NCBI RefSeq assembly: GCF_018223345.1
Contig: NZ_CP073587.1
Span: 1,275,001-1,339,000, forward strand
Length of the DNA: 64,000 nt
Direction: 5' to 3'
DNA from: Shewanella yunxiaonensis
GTDB taxonomy: Bacteria; Pseudomonadota; Gammaproteobacteria; Enterobacterales; Shewanellaceae
Shown: one piece after another, positions 27,730-36,626 of the stretch
How positions within the stretch are numbered: position 1 is the stretch's first letter
Layout: every line of letters begins with the position of its first letter
The notes under the pieces: model-generated
The model's input: the letters and a program-made list of their open reading frames with translations, nothing else
What the model was told of the DNA's origin: nothing
Database searches by the model: none
Made by a program: the position numbers and the translations under genes

Positions 27730-29401
27730 TACTGGCTCCTTTGTTTGGCAGTCGGATCTTCACTTTGGTGAATAGTTCAGGTTCAAAGTCGACAGTAACC
27801 CCGTATTCATCGCCATAAAGGTTTTGGATCCGTTTATGTACTAAATTCATCCCCAGACCATCTGAATCTGAGCGTGGCTGGTACAAGCCCGCATTATCCG
27901 TCACTTCCAAAATAAGGTCTTTTCCTTGCTCAATAGCTTTTACTTCAATAATGCCGGTTTCCATCATATGAGACGTTCCATGTTTTACCGCATTCTCGAT
28001 AATCGGTTGCAAAGTAAATGCAGGTACCTGCATGGAATATAGTTTCTGGGGAATATCGATAGTCACTTTGAGTTTGTCGATAAAGCGGGCTTTCTCAATG
28101 GTGAGGTAAGACTCAATATGCTCCAACTCGTCACCTAAACTGACAAGTCCCGTGGTGCGTTTGAGATTGATACGTAAAAACTGGCTAAGTTGCTGTAACA
28201 ACTGCCGTGCTTTGTCGGGATTACGACGGATAATGGCACTGATAGTGTTGAGCGCATTAAACAGAAAATGGGGATTCACCTGGGCCTGTAATAATTTGAG
28301 CTCTGCTTGAGTCAGTAGGATCTGTTGTTGTTCAAAACGCCCATACAAGATTTGGTTGGACAACAATCGGGCAATCCCCTCGCCGAGGGTTCGGTTGATG
28401 TTGAGGAACAGTTTGTTTTTGGGCTCATAGAGTTTAATCGTTCCAATGACCTCATTATCACTGCGTAACGGGATCACTAGGCTTGAGCCCAATTTACAAT
28501 TGGCTGAGATAGAGCAGGAGTAATGGGATTCAACACCATCAGCAAACATCACTTTATTTTGATGAATGGCATCCATTGTTATCTGCGATGAAATAGGCGT
28601 GCCTACCAGATGGTGATCAGCGCCGATGCCGATAAACGCCATCAATTTTTCACGGTCGGTAATGGCAACGGCACCCACATTGGTTTCCTCAATGACAATT
28701 TGTGCCACTTGCGTACTACTCGTTTCGTTAAAGCCTTTACTAAGCAGGCCGACACTGCGTTCGGCAATCTTTAATGCCTTCGTGGAAAAGGTTGAAGACA
28801 TCTTGTCGAACATGGTTTTTTGATCGCGCACCATGCTCATAAACGATGCAGCCCCTAGAGAGTTGACTATCAGCATCGGTGGTGCGATCTGTCGCACCAA
28901 TTCCAGTGCTTCTTCAAAAGGATGTGCCAGAAGCAAAATGATGCACATCTGCATCATTTCAGCATAAAAAGTGACCAATCCAACCAGCAGCGGGTGAAAT
29001 ACCAGTTCGCTTTTCCCATGGCGTCGCAAATACAGGTTGATCATCCCAGCACTGAGACCCTCCATCGTTGTTGATACGGCACAAGCGATATCGGTAAAGC
29101 CTCCGAGCGTGTAGCGATGAATACCCCCGGTGAGGCCTACCAGAATTCCGGTTGTCGGGCCTCCTAATAGACCGCCCAGAACAGCGCCCATCGCGCGAGT
29201 ATTGGCAATAGCGCCATGTGTCTGTTCGCCAAAATAGGTTGCCATGATGCAGAACGCAGAAAATACTAGATAAATAAATATCTTATGTGGCAGACGTGTA
29301 GAGTTTTCAGTAAACAGTTTGAATAACGGCGTTTTGCTGGTGAGGTAAACAATCACCAGGTAGAGACACATCTGTTGCGTCAGGGCGAGAATAAGTGACA
29401 T
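27722..29401 (-). CDS. btsS: LytS/BtsS-like sensor histidine kinase
   Basis: A 559-aa sensor: an N-terminal 5TM-LYT membrane module (residues about 1-190, with RAMGAVLGGLLGGPTTGILVGLTGGIHRY), a GAF-like region, and the histidine-kinase domain with the His of QVNPHFLFNALN followed by a HATPase (NAVKHG, DNAGLYQP, GLGMNLVHKRI). In E. coli BtsS senses extracellular pyruvate. It is paired with the response regulator just downstream. Confidence 0.9.
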   Translation of the reverse strand: MSLILALTQQMCLYLVIVYLTSKTPLFKLFTENSTRLPHKIFIYLVFSAFCIMATYFGEQTHGAIANTRAMGAVLGGLLGGPTTGILVGLTGGIHRYTLGGFTDIACAVSTTMEGLSAGMINLYLRRHGKSELVFHPLLVGLVTFYAEMMQMCIILLLAHPFEEALELVRQIAPPMLIVNSLGAASFMSMVRDQKTMFDKMSSTFSTKALKIAERSVGLLSKGFNETSSTQVAQIVIEETNVGAVAITDREKLMAFIGIGADHHLVGTPISSQITMDAIHQNKVMFADGVESHYSCSISANCKLGSSLVIPLRSDNEVIGTIKLYEPKNKLFLNINRTLGEGIARLLSNQILYGRFEQQQILLTQAELKLLQAQVNPHFLFNALNTISAIIRRNPDKARQLLQQLSQFLRINLKRTTGLVSLGDELEHIESYLTIEKARFIDKLKVTIDIPQKLYSMQVPAFTLQPIIENAVKHGTSHMMETGIIEVKAIEQGKDLILEVTDNAGLYQPRSDSDGLGMNLVHKRIQNLYGDEYGVTVDFEPELFTKVKIRLPNKGASND

Positions 29402-29551
29402 GAAAGACCTGCTCAGTTGACGGACGCGAGGATTTTCCCATATTGCGGACGGGAATCAAATATTGCCAGTGATATTGCGCTAAATCAGTAAAATGGCCAA
29501 AAAATAGATTTAATATGCATCTTTATTGATTCTTCTGGAGCTAACAACAAG

Positions 29552-29794
29552 ATGAGTGATTCGGTACATGGCCATGCAGTATTGGAGTTATTACTTGAGT
29601 ATCCTCAAGGATTAAGCAAAGCTGAACTATTGGCCCAGATGGCGGCACGATTTGGCGCAGATGCTCGCTTTCACACCTGCAGTGCCAGTGATATGGATGC
29701 CACTGCATTAATTCAGTTTTTGGAGCAGAAAGGCAAGTTTATCGATCGCAGTGAAGGCATCACTACCGACGCCAGTTTGATCTGCAATCACTAA
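29552..29794 (+). CDS. yecH: YecH-family metal-binding protein
   Basis: An 80-aa protein of DUF2492: VHGHAVLELL, FGADARFHTCSASDMDA, LIQFLEQKGKF and the end ICNH. The His and Cys residues suggest a metal site. It runs divergent from btsS and its end overlaps the end of the next minus-strand gene by four bases. Confidence 0.85.
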   Translation: MSDSVHGHAVLELLLEYPQGLSKAELLAQMAARFGADARFHTCSASDMDATALIQFLEQKGKFIDRSEGITTDASLICNH

Positions 29795-30135
29795 CCTTTC
29801 TTGGCGGCATCACCCTCGACCTGAGTCAGTAAAGCTTGTTGCTCTTCGTCTGTCAGGTCGCAGTAATAGTGAATAAACATGCGTAGTAGCCGGGATTTCG
29901 CTATCCCGGTAGACTGCGCAACATCGTCTAACTGACGGATGCTGGCTTCACTCAAACTGAACGTCGCGTGGCGGAATTTTCGTGGTGGCGATTTCCTTTT
30001 AGGCTGGTTAACCGCTTTTTCTATCCGGCTGGGCTTCCCGACAGCGTAGTTGACAGCATCTTCGATAAAATCTTCTATCGACACTGTCTTAGGTTTTTGC
30101 TTTTGTTGTTTACGTTTTAAATCAGTTAAGCTCAT
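29791..30135 (-). CDS. Ribbon-helix-helix-like partner of ParA
   Basis: A 114-aa basic protein. The N-terminal half is Lys/Arg/Gln-rich, and the C-terminal half, RHATFSLSEASIRQLDDVAQSTGIAKSRLLRMFIHYY, has the beta-strand plus two-helix pattern of a CopG/MetJ fold. Its start overlaps the end of the ParA-type gene by 14 bp, so they form a pair like a small partition or regulatory cassette. No centromere-like repeat was seen nearby. Confidence 0.7.
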   Translation of the reverse strand: MSLTDLKRKQQKQKPKTVSIEDFIEDAVNYAVGKPSRIEKAVNQPKRKSPPRKFRHATFSLSEASIRQLDDVAQSTGIAKSRLLRMFIHYYCDLTDEEQQALLTQVEGDAAKKG

Positions 30136-30790
30136 AGGAGTTTTCCGGTGGGATGGCTAACAATTCGTCTGCTATCGCATGGATTTCTTCAGCAGCTTTA
30201 CCATCCGGTTCCAGTTCAATCACTGATGATCCTTTTTCTTCACTGTCATCATAAATATTGCGACTGAAGGTTACTGAATTCAGCACCCTTAAGCCAAATG
30301 ACTCCACTACTTCCTTCGCTTCCAGTATGCGTTTTGCCTGGGTTGGTAATGCCGGACATTGGGTTAGTACAATAGTGGCGACCATCTTAGGGTTTACCAT
30401 CTTACAGGTACTGAGCATATCTTCCATATGTGGCAGTGTTTTTAAGTCGCGACGTTTGGGACGCAGGGGAATGACAACATAAGTGGCTACCGACATTGCT
30501 GCTCGCATGGCTAAGTTGTCCTGTCCACCACAATCGACAATCACATAGTCAAAGCGTTCATTTAGGCTGAGCAAATCGTTACGAATTTTGCCATACAGTT
30601 GAATGCAGTTGATAGAAGGTAATGACGCATCGGTATTTCGAGCCTGGATCCAATCAGACGTTGTTCTTTGTGGATCACAATCGACCATCAACACGTTGGC
30701 ATTGAATTTTTGGGTAATATGTACCGCGAGATTTTGTGCAAGACAGCTCTTTCCACTGCCACCTTTTTCGCCGCCAACGAGTAGTATCAT
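30122..30790 (-). CDS. ParA/MinD-type ATPase, orphan
   Basis: A 222-aa Walker-type ATPase: deviant Walker A GGEKGGSGKS at residue 6, VDCDPQRTTSDW, and VDCGGQDNLAMRAAM as the Walker B region. It is the short type without an N-terminal helix-turn-helix, as in plasmid partition or protein-positioning systems. It is not beside parB, a replication gene or a flagellar/chemotaxis operon. Function therefore open: partition remnant or polar positioning. Confidence 0.85.
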   Translation of the reverse strand: MILLVGGEKGGSGKSCLAQNLAVHITQKFNANVLMVDCDPQRTTSDWIQARNTDASLPSINCIQLYGKIRNDLLSLNERFDYVIVDCGGQDNLAMRAAMSVATYVVIPLRPKRRDLKTLPHMEDMLSTCKMVNPKMVATIVLTQCPALPTQAKRILEAKEVVESFGLRVLNSVTFSRNIYDDSEEKGSSVIELEPDGKAAEEIHAIADELLAIPPENSYELN

Positions 30791-30864
30791 ATATTTTCTC
30801 CTTGCGTATTAGATACTTGGTTCGCCAAATTTTAGGACATACGCTACCAATTATGCGCAGATCC

Positions 30865-31167
30865 TTAAAACAGCTGTAATGCTATACGGTAGCCAGTCTG
30901 ACTCTCAGTACAACGGCAGACCTGTCCTTTCACGGTATTTTGCGCATCACTGCCACTGTTAAAGGTTACTTCCACCAATGCTCCCTGTGGAAATGGCTGT
31001 CGATATTCAAACAGTAATCCCTTACGTGACAGATCTACACAGGTTGCAGTATCTGTGCGTAATTGTTCATCTTTATCCTGCCAGCCTAAACGAACCTCTT
31101 CAGATTCCAAATCTACCCGCAGCGAAGTCCTTCTTTCCTTAAAGCTTTCAACGTTATCGTCACCCAT
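30865..31167 (-). CDS. PilZ-domain protein (candidate c-di-GMP receptor)
   Basis: A 100-aa PilZ domain protein with ERRTSLRVDL (RxxxR element) and DLSRKGLLFEY (D/NxSxxG element), the two c-di-GMP contacts. ATG 31167 has an aggaa upstream on the minus strand; the longer frame from 31227 lacks support. Single gene. Confidence 0.85.
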   Translation of the reverse strand: MGDDNVESFKERRTSLRVDLESEEVRLGWQDKDEQLRTDTATCVDLSRKGLLFEYRQPFPQGALVEVTFNSGSDAQNTVKGQVCRCTESQTGYRIALQLF

Positions 31168-31262
31168 AATGTGGTTCCTGTCATAATTGGCTAAGTGACC
31201 CGGCTCGTTAAACATAGCACAGAACAAAATTACGCCAAGTCCTTAATAGATAACAAAACTCA

Positions 31263-31289
31263 TAAAAAAGCCCGGACACCGCCGGGCTC
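31263..31289 (-). terminator. Terminator of psiE
   Basis: Minus-strand stem agcccgg / ccgggct with a six-base loop and tttttt tail. Confidence 0.85.
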
Positions 31290-31293
31290 TATG

Positions 31294-31698
31294 TCAATTG
31301 TCGTAATCTTGGTTTTTAGGATATGGCATTTTTAGCTGACCCCAGCGGATGACAACAACGGTCGTCGCCAGCACCAGTGTAGATAATGACACCGCGAGTA
31401 CGCGCCAGTCTTCCATCGCTTTCATATCCAGGATCAGATACCGGGCTAATGCCACAATTGCGATATATAGCGGCATGCGAACCGGCAATTTGCCAGATTC
31501 TGCATAGTTAGCGACCATCGCCAAGACTTCCAGATAGATGAACAGTAACAGCAGATCAGCCAGTTCCACCGAACCCATATCCACGAGGTGGAATACTTCC
31601 TGACCAATCGCGACGATGGTGGCAATGGCGATCAGGATCAATACTAGATGTTCGACTGCTTTCAGGCTTCTGGAACCGTACTTACGATATAATTCCAT
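31294..31698 (-). CDS. psiE: Phosphate-starvation-inducible PsiE family membrane protein
   Basis: A 134-aa protein with four hydrophobic spans, including LVLILIAIATIVAIGQEVFHLV and RMPLYIAIVALARYLIL, which fit PsiE. Start ATG 31698 has gggag about eight bases upstream; the in-frame ATG 31710 overlaps that site. Biochemical role is unknown in the family. Confidence 0.85.
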   Translation of the reverse strand: MELYRKYGSRSLKAVEHLVLILIAIATIVAIGQEVFHLVDMGSVELADLLLLFIYLEVLAMVANYAESGKLPVRMPLYIAIVALARYLILDMKAMEDWRVLAVSLSTLVLATTVVVIRWGQLKMPYPKNQDYDN

Positions 31699-31807
31699 GA
31701 AAACTCCCATAAAAAGGATATGACTCTATTATCGACAAAAGCTGGCGGATAAGGCATGGGAAAGTGCGTGACAGAGTTCACACATTTATAGAACGTTGGC
31801 GAGAAAA

Positions 31808-31835
31808 CCCAGTGATCAGCTTTGCTGTCGCTGGG
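31808..31835 (+). repeat. Left-end subterminal palindrome of the TnpB element
   Basis: cccag-tgat-cagc-ttt-gctg-tcg-ctggg forms a two-part stem, the counterpart of the right-end structure. Confidence 0.65.
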
Positions 31836-31991
31836 ATGAATCGCCTAGCCCTGTTCTTGAATGTACTTGCGTACCGTGTCAGCACTATTTAACAACGAGA
31901 ATAATGTGTAAGGCTATGAGGTGCTTACAGTGGGATCTTGTGCTGTACTCCATAGTTGATAACCCCTATATACTGTACATAATACCAGTAT

Positions 31992-33218
31992 ATGGAAAAG
32001 ACGCTTAGATACAATTATCGCCTCAAGCCTACACCGGAGCAGGAAGCTAAACTCATTGAGTTTGGCTCTTATTCGCGTGGATTGTGGAACCTATTGTTGT
32101 CTGAAAATCAGCGCCAACATGAGCAAGATGGCACATTTCTTTTTTACACGGATATGGCCTCACATATTAAGCAAGTTAAAAATCTCCCTGAGTTTGCGTG
32201 GGTAAAAGCGTTTGACTCCGCAGCCGCCCAACAAGTTGCTCGCGACTTAGATACTGCACTCAGAAATGGGACATCTAAGGGAGCACACCAGAAATTCCCG
32301 AAGTTCAAAGTGAGCTACAAGATCAAAAAGCTTCATAATGACAGCTTCAGAGCCGTAAATAATTCCAACTGCATCAGAATAGAAAATGGCACCATCAGCC
32401 TACCTAAAATTGGGCAGGTCGGTATCGTTCTCCATCGCAGACTTGTGAGTAATATAAAGACAGTCACCGTTCAGTTCAGACATGGGAAATGGGAATGCAG
32501 CATTACTCAGGAAGTGGAGTGCAAAGAGGCTAAAAAGGTACTTAACTCCATTGTCGGTTATGACATTAACTCTAAGCAAACGGTGGTAGGTTCAAATGGG
32601 TTGACCGTGAGCAACCCTAAGTTCCTCAAGCAATCTAAAGAAAAACTAAACACCCTACAGCGGCAGTTAGCCAGAAGAAAGAAAGGCTTTGCTCGTTGGA
32701 ATAAAACAAAAAGCCGCATCAACACTTTACACGGAAAAATCTCCAGACAACGATTAGATTTTGCCCACAAGACAGCCCGACAGATAACCAATGCGAGTGA
32801 TATTGTGGTGTTTGAAGATTTGAACGTAAAGGCAATGCAGAAGTTTAATGGTCAGATGGTGGCTGACAACATCATGGGTTTAATCTCTGACTTAACCAAA
32901 TACAAGGTTGAACTTGAAGGTAAAATCCATCATGAAATCGGCAGATTCGAGCGCTCAACAGGCATTTGTTGCGCTTGCAATCACCACAATAAATTGACTT
33001 TGAAAGACAGAACCTTCACTTGCGTTAATTGTGGTATAGACAATGATCGAGACTATTCAGCCTCAATCAGTATCAGAAACTCAGGTGAACGAGATTTAAT
33101 GGCGATTGGAACCATCGTCAGGGTAAACCCCACGCCTCGGCAGAAATTACTTGGTAAAACGAAAGTCTTTGAACTCTCAAAGTTAAGTACGGGAACTGAG
33201 GAAAAATCGGCAGCATAA
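31992..33218 (+). CDS. tnpB: TnpB (OrfB) RNA-guided nuclease/transposon protein
   Basis: A 408-aa protein, the length of the well-studied ISDra2 TnpB. The RuvC acidic residues are present: Asp191 (GYDINSKQT), Glu275 (VFEDLNVKAM) and Asp354 (DNDRDYSAS). A Cys4-type zinc ribbon lies between the last two (CCAC near 327, CVNC near 344). N-terminal RYNYRLKPTPEQEAKL is typical. No stop or frameshift, so it is probably active: an omegaRNA-guided nuclease that keeps the element at its site. The family's usual Gly after the first Asp-x and Asn in DRDxNAA are changed (N, S). Confidence 0.92.
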   Translation: MEKTLRYNYRLKPTPEQEAKLIEFGSYSRGLWNLLLSENQRQHEQDGTFLFYTDMASHIKQVKNLPEFAWVKAFDSAAAQQVARDLDTALRNGTSKGAHQKFPKFKVSYKIKKLHNDSFRAVNNSNCIRIENGTISLPKIGQVGIVLHRRLVSNIKTVTVQFRHGKWECSITQEVECKEAKKVLNSIVGYDINSKQTVVGSNGLTVSNPKFLKQSKEKLNTLQRQLARRKKGFARWNKTKSRINTLHGKISRQRLDFAHKTARQITNASDIVVFEDLNVKAMQKFNGQMVADNIMGLISDLTKYKVELEGKIHHEIGRFERSTGICCACNHHNKLTLKDRTFTCVNCGIDNDRDYSASISIRNSGERDLMAIGTIVRVNPTPRQKLLGKTKVFELSKLSTGTEEKSAA

Positions 33219-33278
33219 CGCTACCGAAGCCCAGAGATCACGCTTCGCGTGTCGCTGGGTAGTTCACTATCGTTGAAC
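33100..33278 (+). ncRNA. Putative omegaRNA (reRNA) at the tnpB 3' end / right end
   Basis: In this family the guide RNA scaffold overlaps the tnpB 3' end and the right end. Here the right end folds into cccag / ctggg around cacgc-ttc-gcgtg (33230-33259), followed by gttca / tgaac (33262-33278). The guide would be the bases just downstream. The 5' boundary is a guess. Confidence 0.45.
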
Positions 33279-33311
33279 AGTTGTAACGTTGTTTTAGTGG
33301 CGATGAATCAC

Positions 33312-33336
33312 AAAAAAGCCACTCGAAAGTGGCTTT
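33312..33336 (-). terminator. Terminator of suhB
   Basis: Stem aaagccact / agtggcttt with cgaa loop; T-run on the minus strand. Confidence 0.85.
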
Positions 33337-33364
33337 AGTCAGACGCATTACTGATGGTCAGTGA

Positions 33365-34165
33365 TTACTTCAGCGCATCACTTAACAGCGGACGGAAGCT
33401 TTTTACCAACAAGCCGGTTGTTTTAGGACCACCGGCGACAACATGACCAGAAGTTAAGTACTTGTAGCCACCAGACAGGTCAGTCACGGTGCCACCGGCT
33501 TCGCGCACGATCAGATCACCAGCTGCAATATCCCAAGGCTTAAGTCCGATTTCAAAGAACGCATCGACACGTCCTGCCGCAACATAGCAGAGATCTAATG
33601 CTGCAGATCCGGCACGACGGATATCGGTGCACAACGCGAAGGTTTCAGCGAAAAGCTTCAAGTAAGTCTCGGTATGCTGACGAGCTTTGAATGGAAAACC
33701 TGTGGCAACCAGACTATGGCTTAAATCGACAGGATTATTGACACGCAGGCGGAAGTCATTGAGTTTGGCTCCCTGACCACGGACAGCAGTAAATAGCTCG
33801 TCGCGAATTGGGTCATAAACCACGGCTACTTCAGTCTTGCCTTTGTGTTGTAAAGCAATGGAGACTGAAAAATGGGGCAGGCCTTTAACAAAGTTGTTAG
33901 TGCCATCCAGAGGGTCCACAATCCAAATATAGTCCTGATTCTCACCACGGTTTTCACCGTTTTCTTCGCCAACGATAGTGTGGTCCGGATATGATTTACG
34001 GATTTGATAAATAATCGCTGCTTCAGCTTCTTTATCAACATTTGAGACAAAGTCATTTAGACCTTTGGCATCTACCTGAACTCTGTCTAGTTCAGAAAAA
34101 CCACGCATAATAACTTGGCCCGCGGCACGAGCGGCGCGCACACCAATAGTGAGCATCGGATGCAT
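33365..34165 (-). CDS. suhB: Inositol-1-monophosphatase SuhB
   Basis: A 266-aa Mg-dependent phosphatase that in E. coli also joins the rRNA antitermination complex. Motifs: GEENGENR, the metal site DPLDGTNNFVKGLPHFSVSIAL and PWDIAAGDLIVREAGG. It is divergent from trmJ, the usual Shewanella-type arrangement ahead of cysE and isc. Confidence 0.95.
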   Translation of the reverse strand: MHPMLTIGVRAARAAGQVIMRGFSELDRVQVDAKGLNDFVSNVDKEAEAAIIYQIRKSYPDHTIVGEENGENRGENQDYIWIVDPLDGTNNFVKGLPHFSVSIALQHKGKTEVAVVYDPIRDELFTAVRGQGAKLNDFRLRVNNPVDLSHSLVATGFPFKARQHTETYLKLFAETFALCTDIRRAGSAALDLCYVAAGRVDAFFEIGLKPWDIAAGDLIVREAGGTVTDLSGGYKYLTSGHVVAGGPKTTGLLVKSFRPLLSDALK

Positions 34166-34312
34166 TGCAATCCCCTGGATGTAAAAGAACGAAAATCAAC
34201 CGGCGCATTATACTCGGTCAGGCTAGGATGGCAACTGCCGAATTTTCTATCTTAAAAAAATGATGGGTATGTTAATATCCGCGTCCTGTTTTTCTGATTC
34301 GACGTAAGTTTC

Positions 34313-35050
34313 ATGCTCAGCAATATTCGCGTGGTACTGGTGGGTACCACTCATCCGGGTAATATCGGATCCGTGGCCAGGGCCATGAAAACCATGGGGT
34401 TATCTTCCCTTTATCTTGTTGACCCGCAGGTAGAACCTGACGGTCAGTCGATTGCGTTAGCTGCTGGTGCCTCAGACATACTCAAATGTCTGGTTAAAGT
34501 AGATACGCTTGACCAGGCCATCCATGACTGTGGTCTGGTAGTGGCTACCAGTGCGCGTAGTCGCACCTTGGAATGGCCGGTTTTGGAACCCCGGGAAGCC
34601 GCAGAAAAGTTGGCTATTCAAAGCAAGAATGGGCCAGTGGCAATTGTTTTTGGTCGTGAGCGGAATGGGTTAAGCAATGAAGAATTGCAAAAATGCAATT
34701 ACCATCTGTTCATTCCTGCTAATCCTGAATACAGTTCACTAAACTTGGCTCAGGCAGTACAGATTGTCTGCTATGAAACGCGTATCGCGCATCTAAATCA
34801 ACTGCAGCAGGCTACTCCTGAACCCGTGGAATATCCTTCGGCAGAAGACCATGAACGTTTTTATGAGCATTTACAGAGAACACTGCAAGAGACTGGTTTC
34901 ATTATCAAGAATCATCCAGGACAGGTAATGCAAAAGTTACGGCGCTTGTTCACCAAAGCACAAATTGAAACTCAGGAGCTCAATATTCTGCGTGGCATCC
35001 TGACTTCGATTGAAAAGAAAGTGGTCGATAAATCAGGCAACCAAGAGTAG
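34313..35050 (+). CDS. trmJ: tRNA (cytidine/uridine-2'-O-)-methyltransferase TrmJ
   Basis: A 245-aa SPOUT methyltransferase that makes Cm32/Um32 in tRNA. Features: [40 protein letters not shown] and [18 protein letters not shown] (SAM knot), with the TrmJ-type C-terminal helical tail ([15 protein letters not shown]). ATG 34313; the stop is 13 bases before cysE. Confidence 0.95.
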   Translation: MLSNIRVVLVGTTHPGNIGSVARAMKTMGLSSLYLVDPQVEPDGQSIALAAGASDILKCLVKVDTLDQAIHDCGLVVATSARSRTLEWPVLEPREAAEKLAIQSKNGPVAIVFGRERNGLSNEELQKCNYHLFIPANPEYSSLNLAQAVQIVCYETRIAHLNQLQQATPEPVEYPSAEDHERFYEHLQRTLQETGFIIKNHPGQVMQKLRRLFTKAQIETQELNILRGILTSIEKKVVDKSGNQE

Positions 35051-35063
35051 TCGAGGAATTCAA

Positions 35064-35885
35064 ATGGGTGTGATATCAAGAATTAAAGAGGATATTCAGT
35101 CCATCTATCATCGCGATCCTGCAGCTCGCAGCGCGTTGGAGATTTTGCTCAACTACCCCGGTATGCATGCGATATGGATGCATCGGGTGAGTCACAAACT
35201 ATGGTCTGCCAAGTTTTATTTTTTAGCCCGTTGTTTATCCACCTTTGCTCGTTGGGCAACGGGCGTGGAGATCCACCCCGGTGCTGTCATTGGTCGCCGT
35301 TTTTTTATTGACCACGGCATGGGGGTAGTCATTGGGGAAACGGCAGAAATTGGCGACGATTGTACGCTTTATCATGGCGTAACTTTGGGGGGAACCACCT
35401 GGAAAGCAGGAAAACGTCATCCAACGCTGGGTAACAACGTTGTTATTGGCGCTGGAGCTAAGGTACTGGGGCCGATTACGATGCACGATGGCGCCCGTGT
35501 GGGTTCAAACTCTGTTGTTGTAAAAGATGTGCCAAAAGATACCACCGTTGTGGGTATCCCAGGCCGAGCTGTGACTGTCGCCACCCAACAGTCAAAAGAG
35601 AAAAGTGAACGTCGCAATGCAATGGCCAAAAAATACGGTTTTGATGCATATGCGGTCTCCCCCGATAATCCAGATCCCGTTGCCAATGCAATTGGTCAGA
35701 TGCTAGATCACATGCATCTGATGGATTCTAAATTGGCCGAGCTGTGTCAAGTTATTCAGACTATGGGGGGGGCAGTCTGTACTGAAAGATTGCCACAACT
35801 GGATGTTGGCGATTTCTGTGAGGCTGAATTAGCGGCAGCAGAGAAGCGTCAGCAAGCATTGGATGCGTTTGATCCAGAAATCTGA
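35064..35885 (+). CDS. cysE: Serine O-acetyltransferase
   Basis: A 273-aa enzyme, identical in length to E. coli CysE, that makes O-acetylserine, the first step of cysteine synthesis. Left-handed beta-helix hexapeptides are clear ([44 protein letters not shown]). It ends in DPEI; the terminal Ile is what binds cysteine synthase. ATG 35064 has gagga upstream. It precedes the isc operon, linking cysteine supply to IscS. Confidence 0.93.
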   Translation: MGVISRIKEDIQSIYHRDPAARSALEILLNYPGMHAIWMHRVSHKLWSAKFYFLARCLSTFARWATGVEIHPGAVIGRRFFIDHGMGVVIGETAEIGDDCTLYHGVTLGGTTWKAGKRHPTLGNNVVIGAGAKVLGPITMHDGARVGSNSVVVKDVPKDTTVVGIPGRAVTVATQQSKEKSERRNAMAKKYGFDAYAVSPDNPDPVANAIGQMLDHMHLMDSKLAELCQVIQTMGGAVCTERLPQLDVGDFCEAELAAAEKRQQALDAFDPEI

Positions 35886-36011
35886 CTTTTTATAGTTAAA
35901 TGTGAACTCACAGCATTGAATCCTGGCGGCTAAAAATGTTAAATAACCGACCAAGCCGTCAGGGTATTCGTAAATGAAGTGGGTCATTATCCTAGTAGGA
36001 AAGTAGGATTT

Positions 36012-36036
36012 ATACTTGACTAAAATACTAGGATAT
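36012..36036 (+). promoter_or_regulatory. IscR type-1 binding site upstream of iscR
   Basis: The 25 bases from 36012 match the E. coli type-1 Isc box at 22 positions by eye (ATACTTGACTAAAATACTAG then GATAT). It contains a ttgact that may be the -35 element. This predicts that [2Fe-2S]-IscR represses the operon, as in E. coli. Confidence 0.8.
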
Positions 36037-36078
36037 GATGAAATTTAAACATCTCCAATCAAGAGCTGTGGTGTTTTC

Positions 36079-36543
36079 ATGAAACTGACATCTAAAGGTC
36101 GTTACGCCGTCACTGCTATGCTGGATGTTGCCATCCACTCGGCTCAGGGACCTGTTCCTCTCGCAGATATCTCTGAACGACAAGGCATTTCTTTATCCTA
36201 CCTTGAACAACTTTTTGCCAAACTGAGAAAACAAGGGTTGGTTGCCAGCGTTCGTGGACCAGGCGGTGGTTATCGTCTTGGCCGTGAAGCAGCAGATATT
36301 TCAGTGGGTATGGTAGTGAATGCCGTTGATGAATCGGTTGATGCTACAAAGTGTCAGGGACAGTCTAACTGTCAGAGTGGCACTCGTTGTCTGACTCATT
36401 CTCTTTGGGGAGATTTGAGTAAACAAATTTCTGATTTTTTAAATGGTATCAGTCTTGCTGCTTTGATGCAGAAGCGCGATGTGCAGTTTATCTCTATCAA
36501 GCAGGATCAGATACATCAGGAGCAACAGAGGATCAGTGCCTGA
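36079..36543 (+). CDS. iscR: Iron-sulfur cluster regulator IscR
   Basis: A 154-aa Rrf2-family repressor: winged HTH ([45 protein letters not shown]) and three cluster cysteines in [13 protein letters not shown], spaced as in E. coli Cys92/98/104. It heads the isc operon and has its own operator just upstream. Confidence 0.97.
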   Translation: MKLTSKGRYAVTAMLDVAIHSAQGPVPLADISERQGISLSYLEQLFAKLRKQGLVASVRGPGGGYRLGREAADISVGMVVNAVDESVDATKCQGQSNCQSGTRCLTHSLWGDLSKQISDFLNGISLAALMQKRDVQFISIKQDQIHQEQQRISA

Positions 36544-36626
36544 GGCCAACTCTGTTAAAGCCATAAATAATGATAATTGTACGTTGTATGTAGCCTCGGC
36601 AGAGACTGCGAAGTACGGAGTGTGTA

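Larger units (their letters stand above)
31777..33278 (+). mobile_element. Solo-TnpB element, IS200/IS605 family, IS1341-like
   Basis: A tnpB gene with no tnpA, flanked by related stem-loops at 31808-31835 and 33230-33259. Each has an outer stem cccag / ctggg, a gatca-type linker and tcg before the closing arm. Outer hairpin-like gttca...gaac segments occur at about 31777 and 33262-33278. Ends are estimates. No target duplication is expected for this family. Confidence 0.7.

Noticed and set aside
35899..35920. CRP-like site tgtgaactcaca upstream of iscR
   Set aside because: The half-sites are only two bases apart instead of six.
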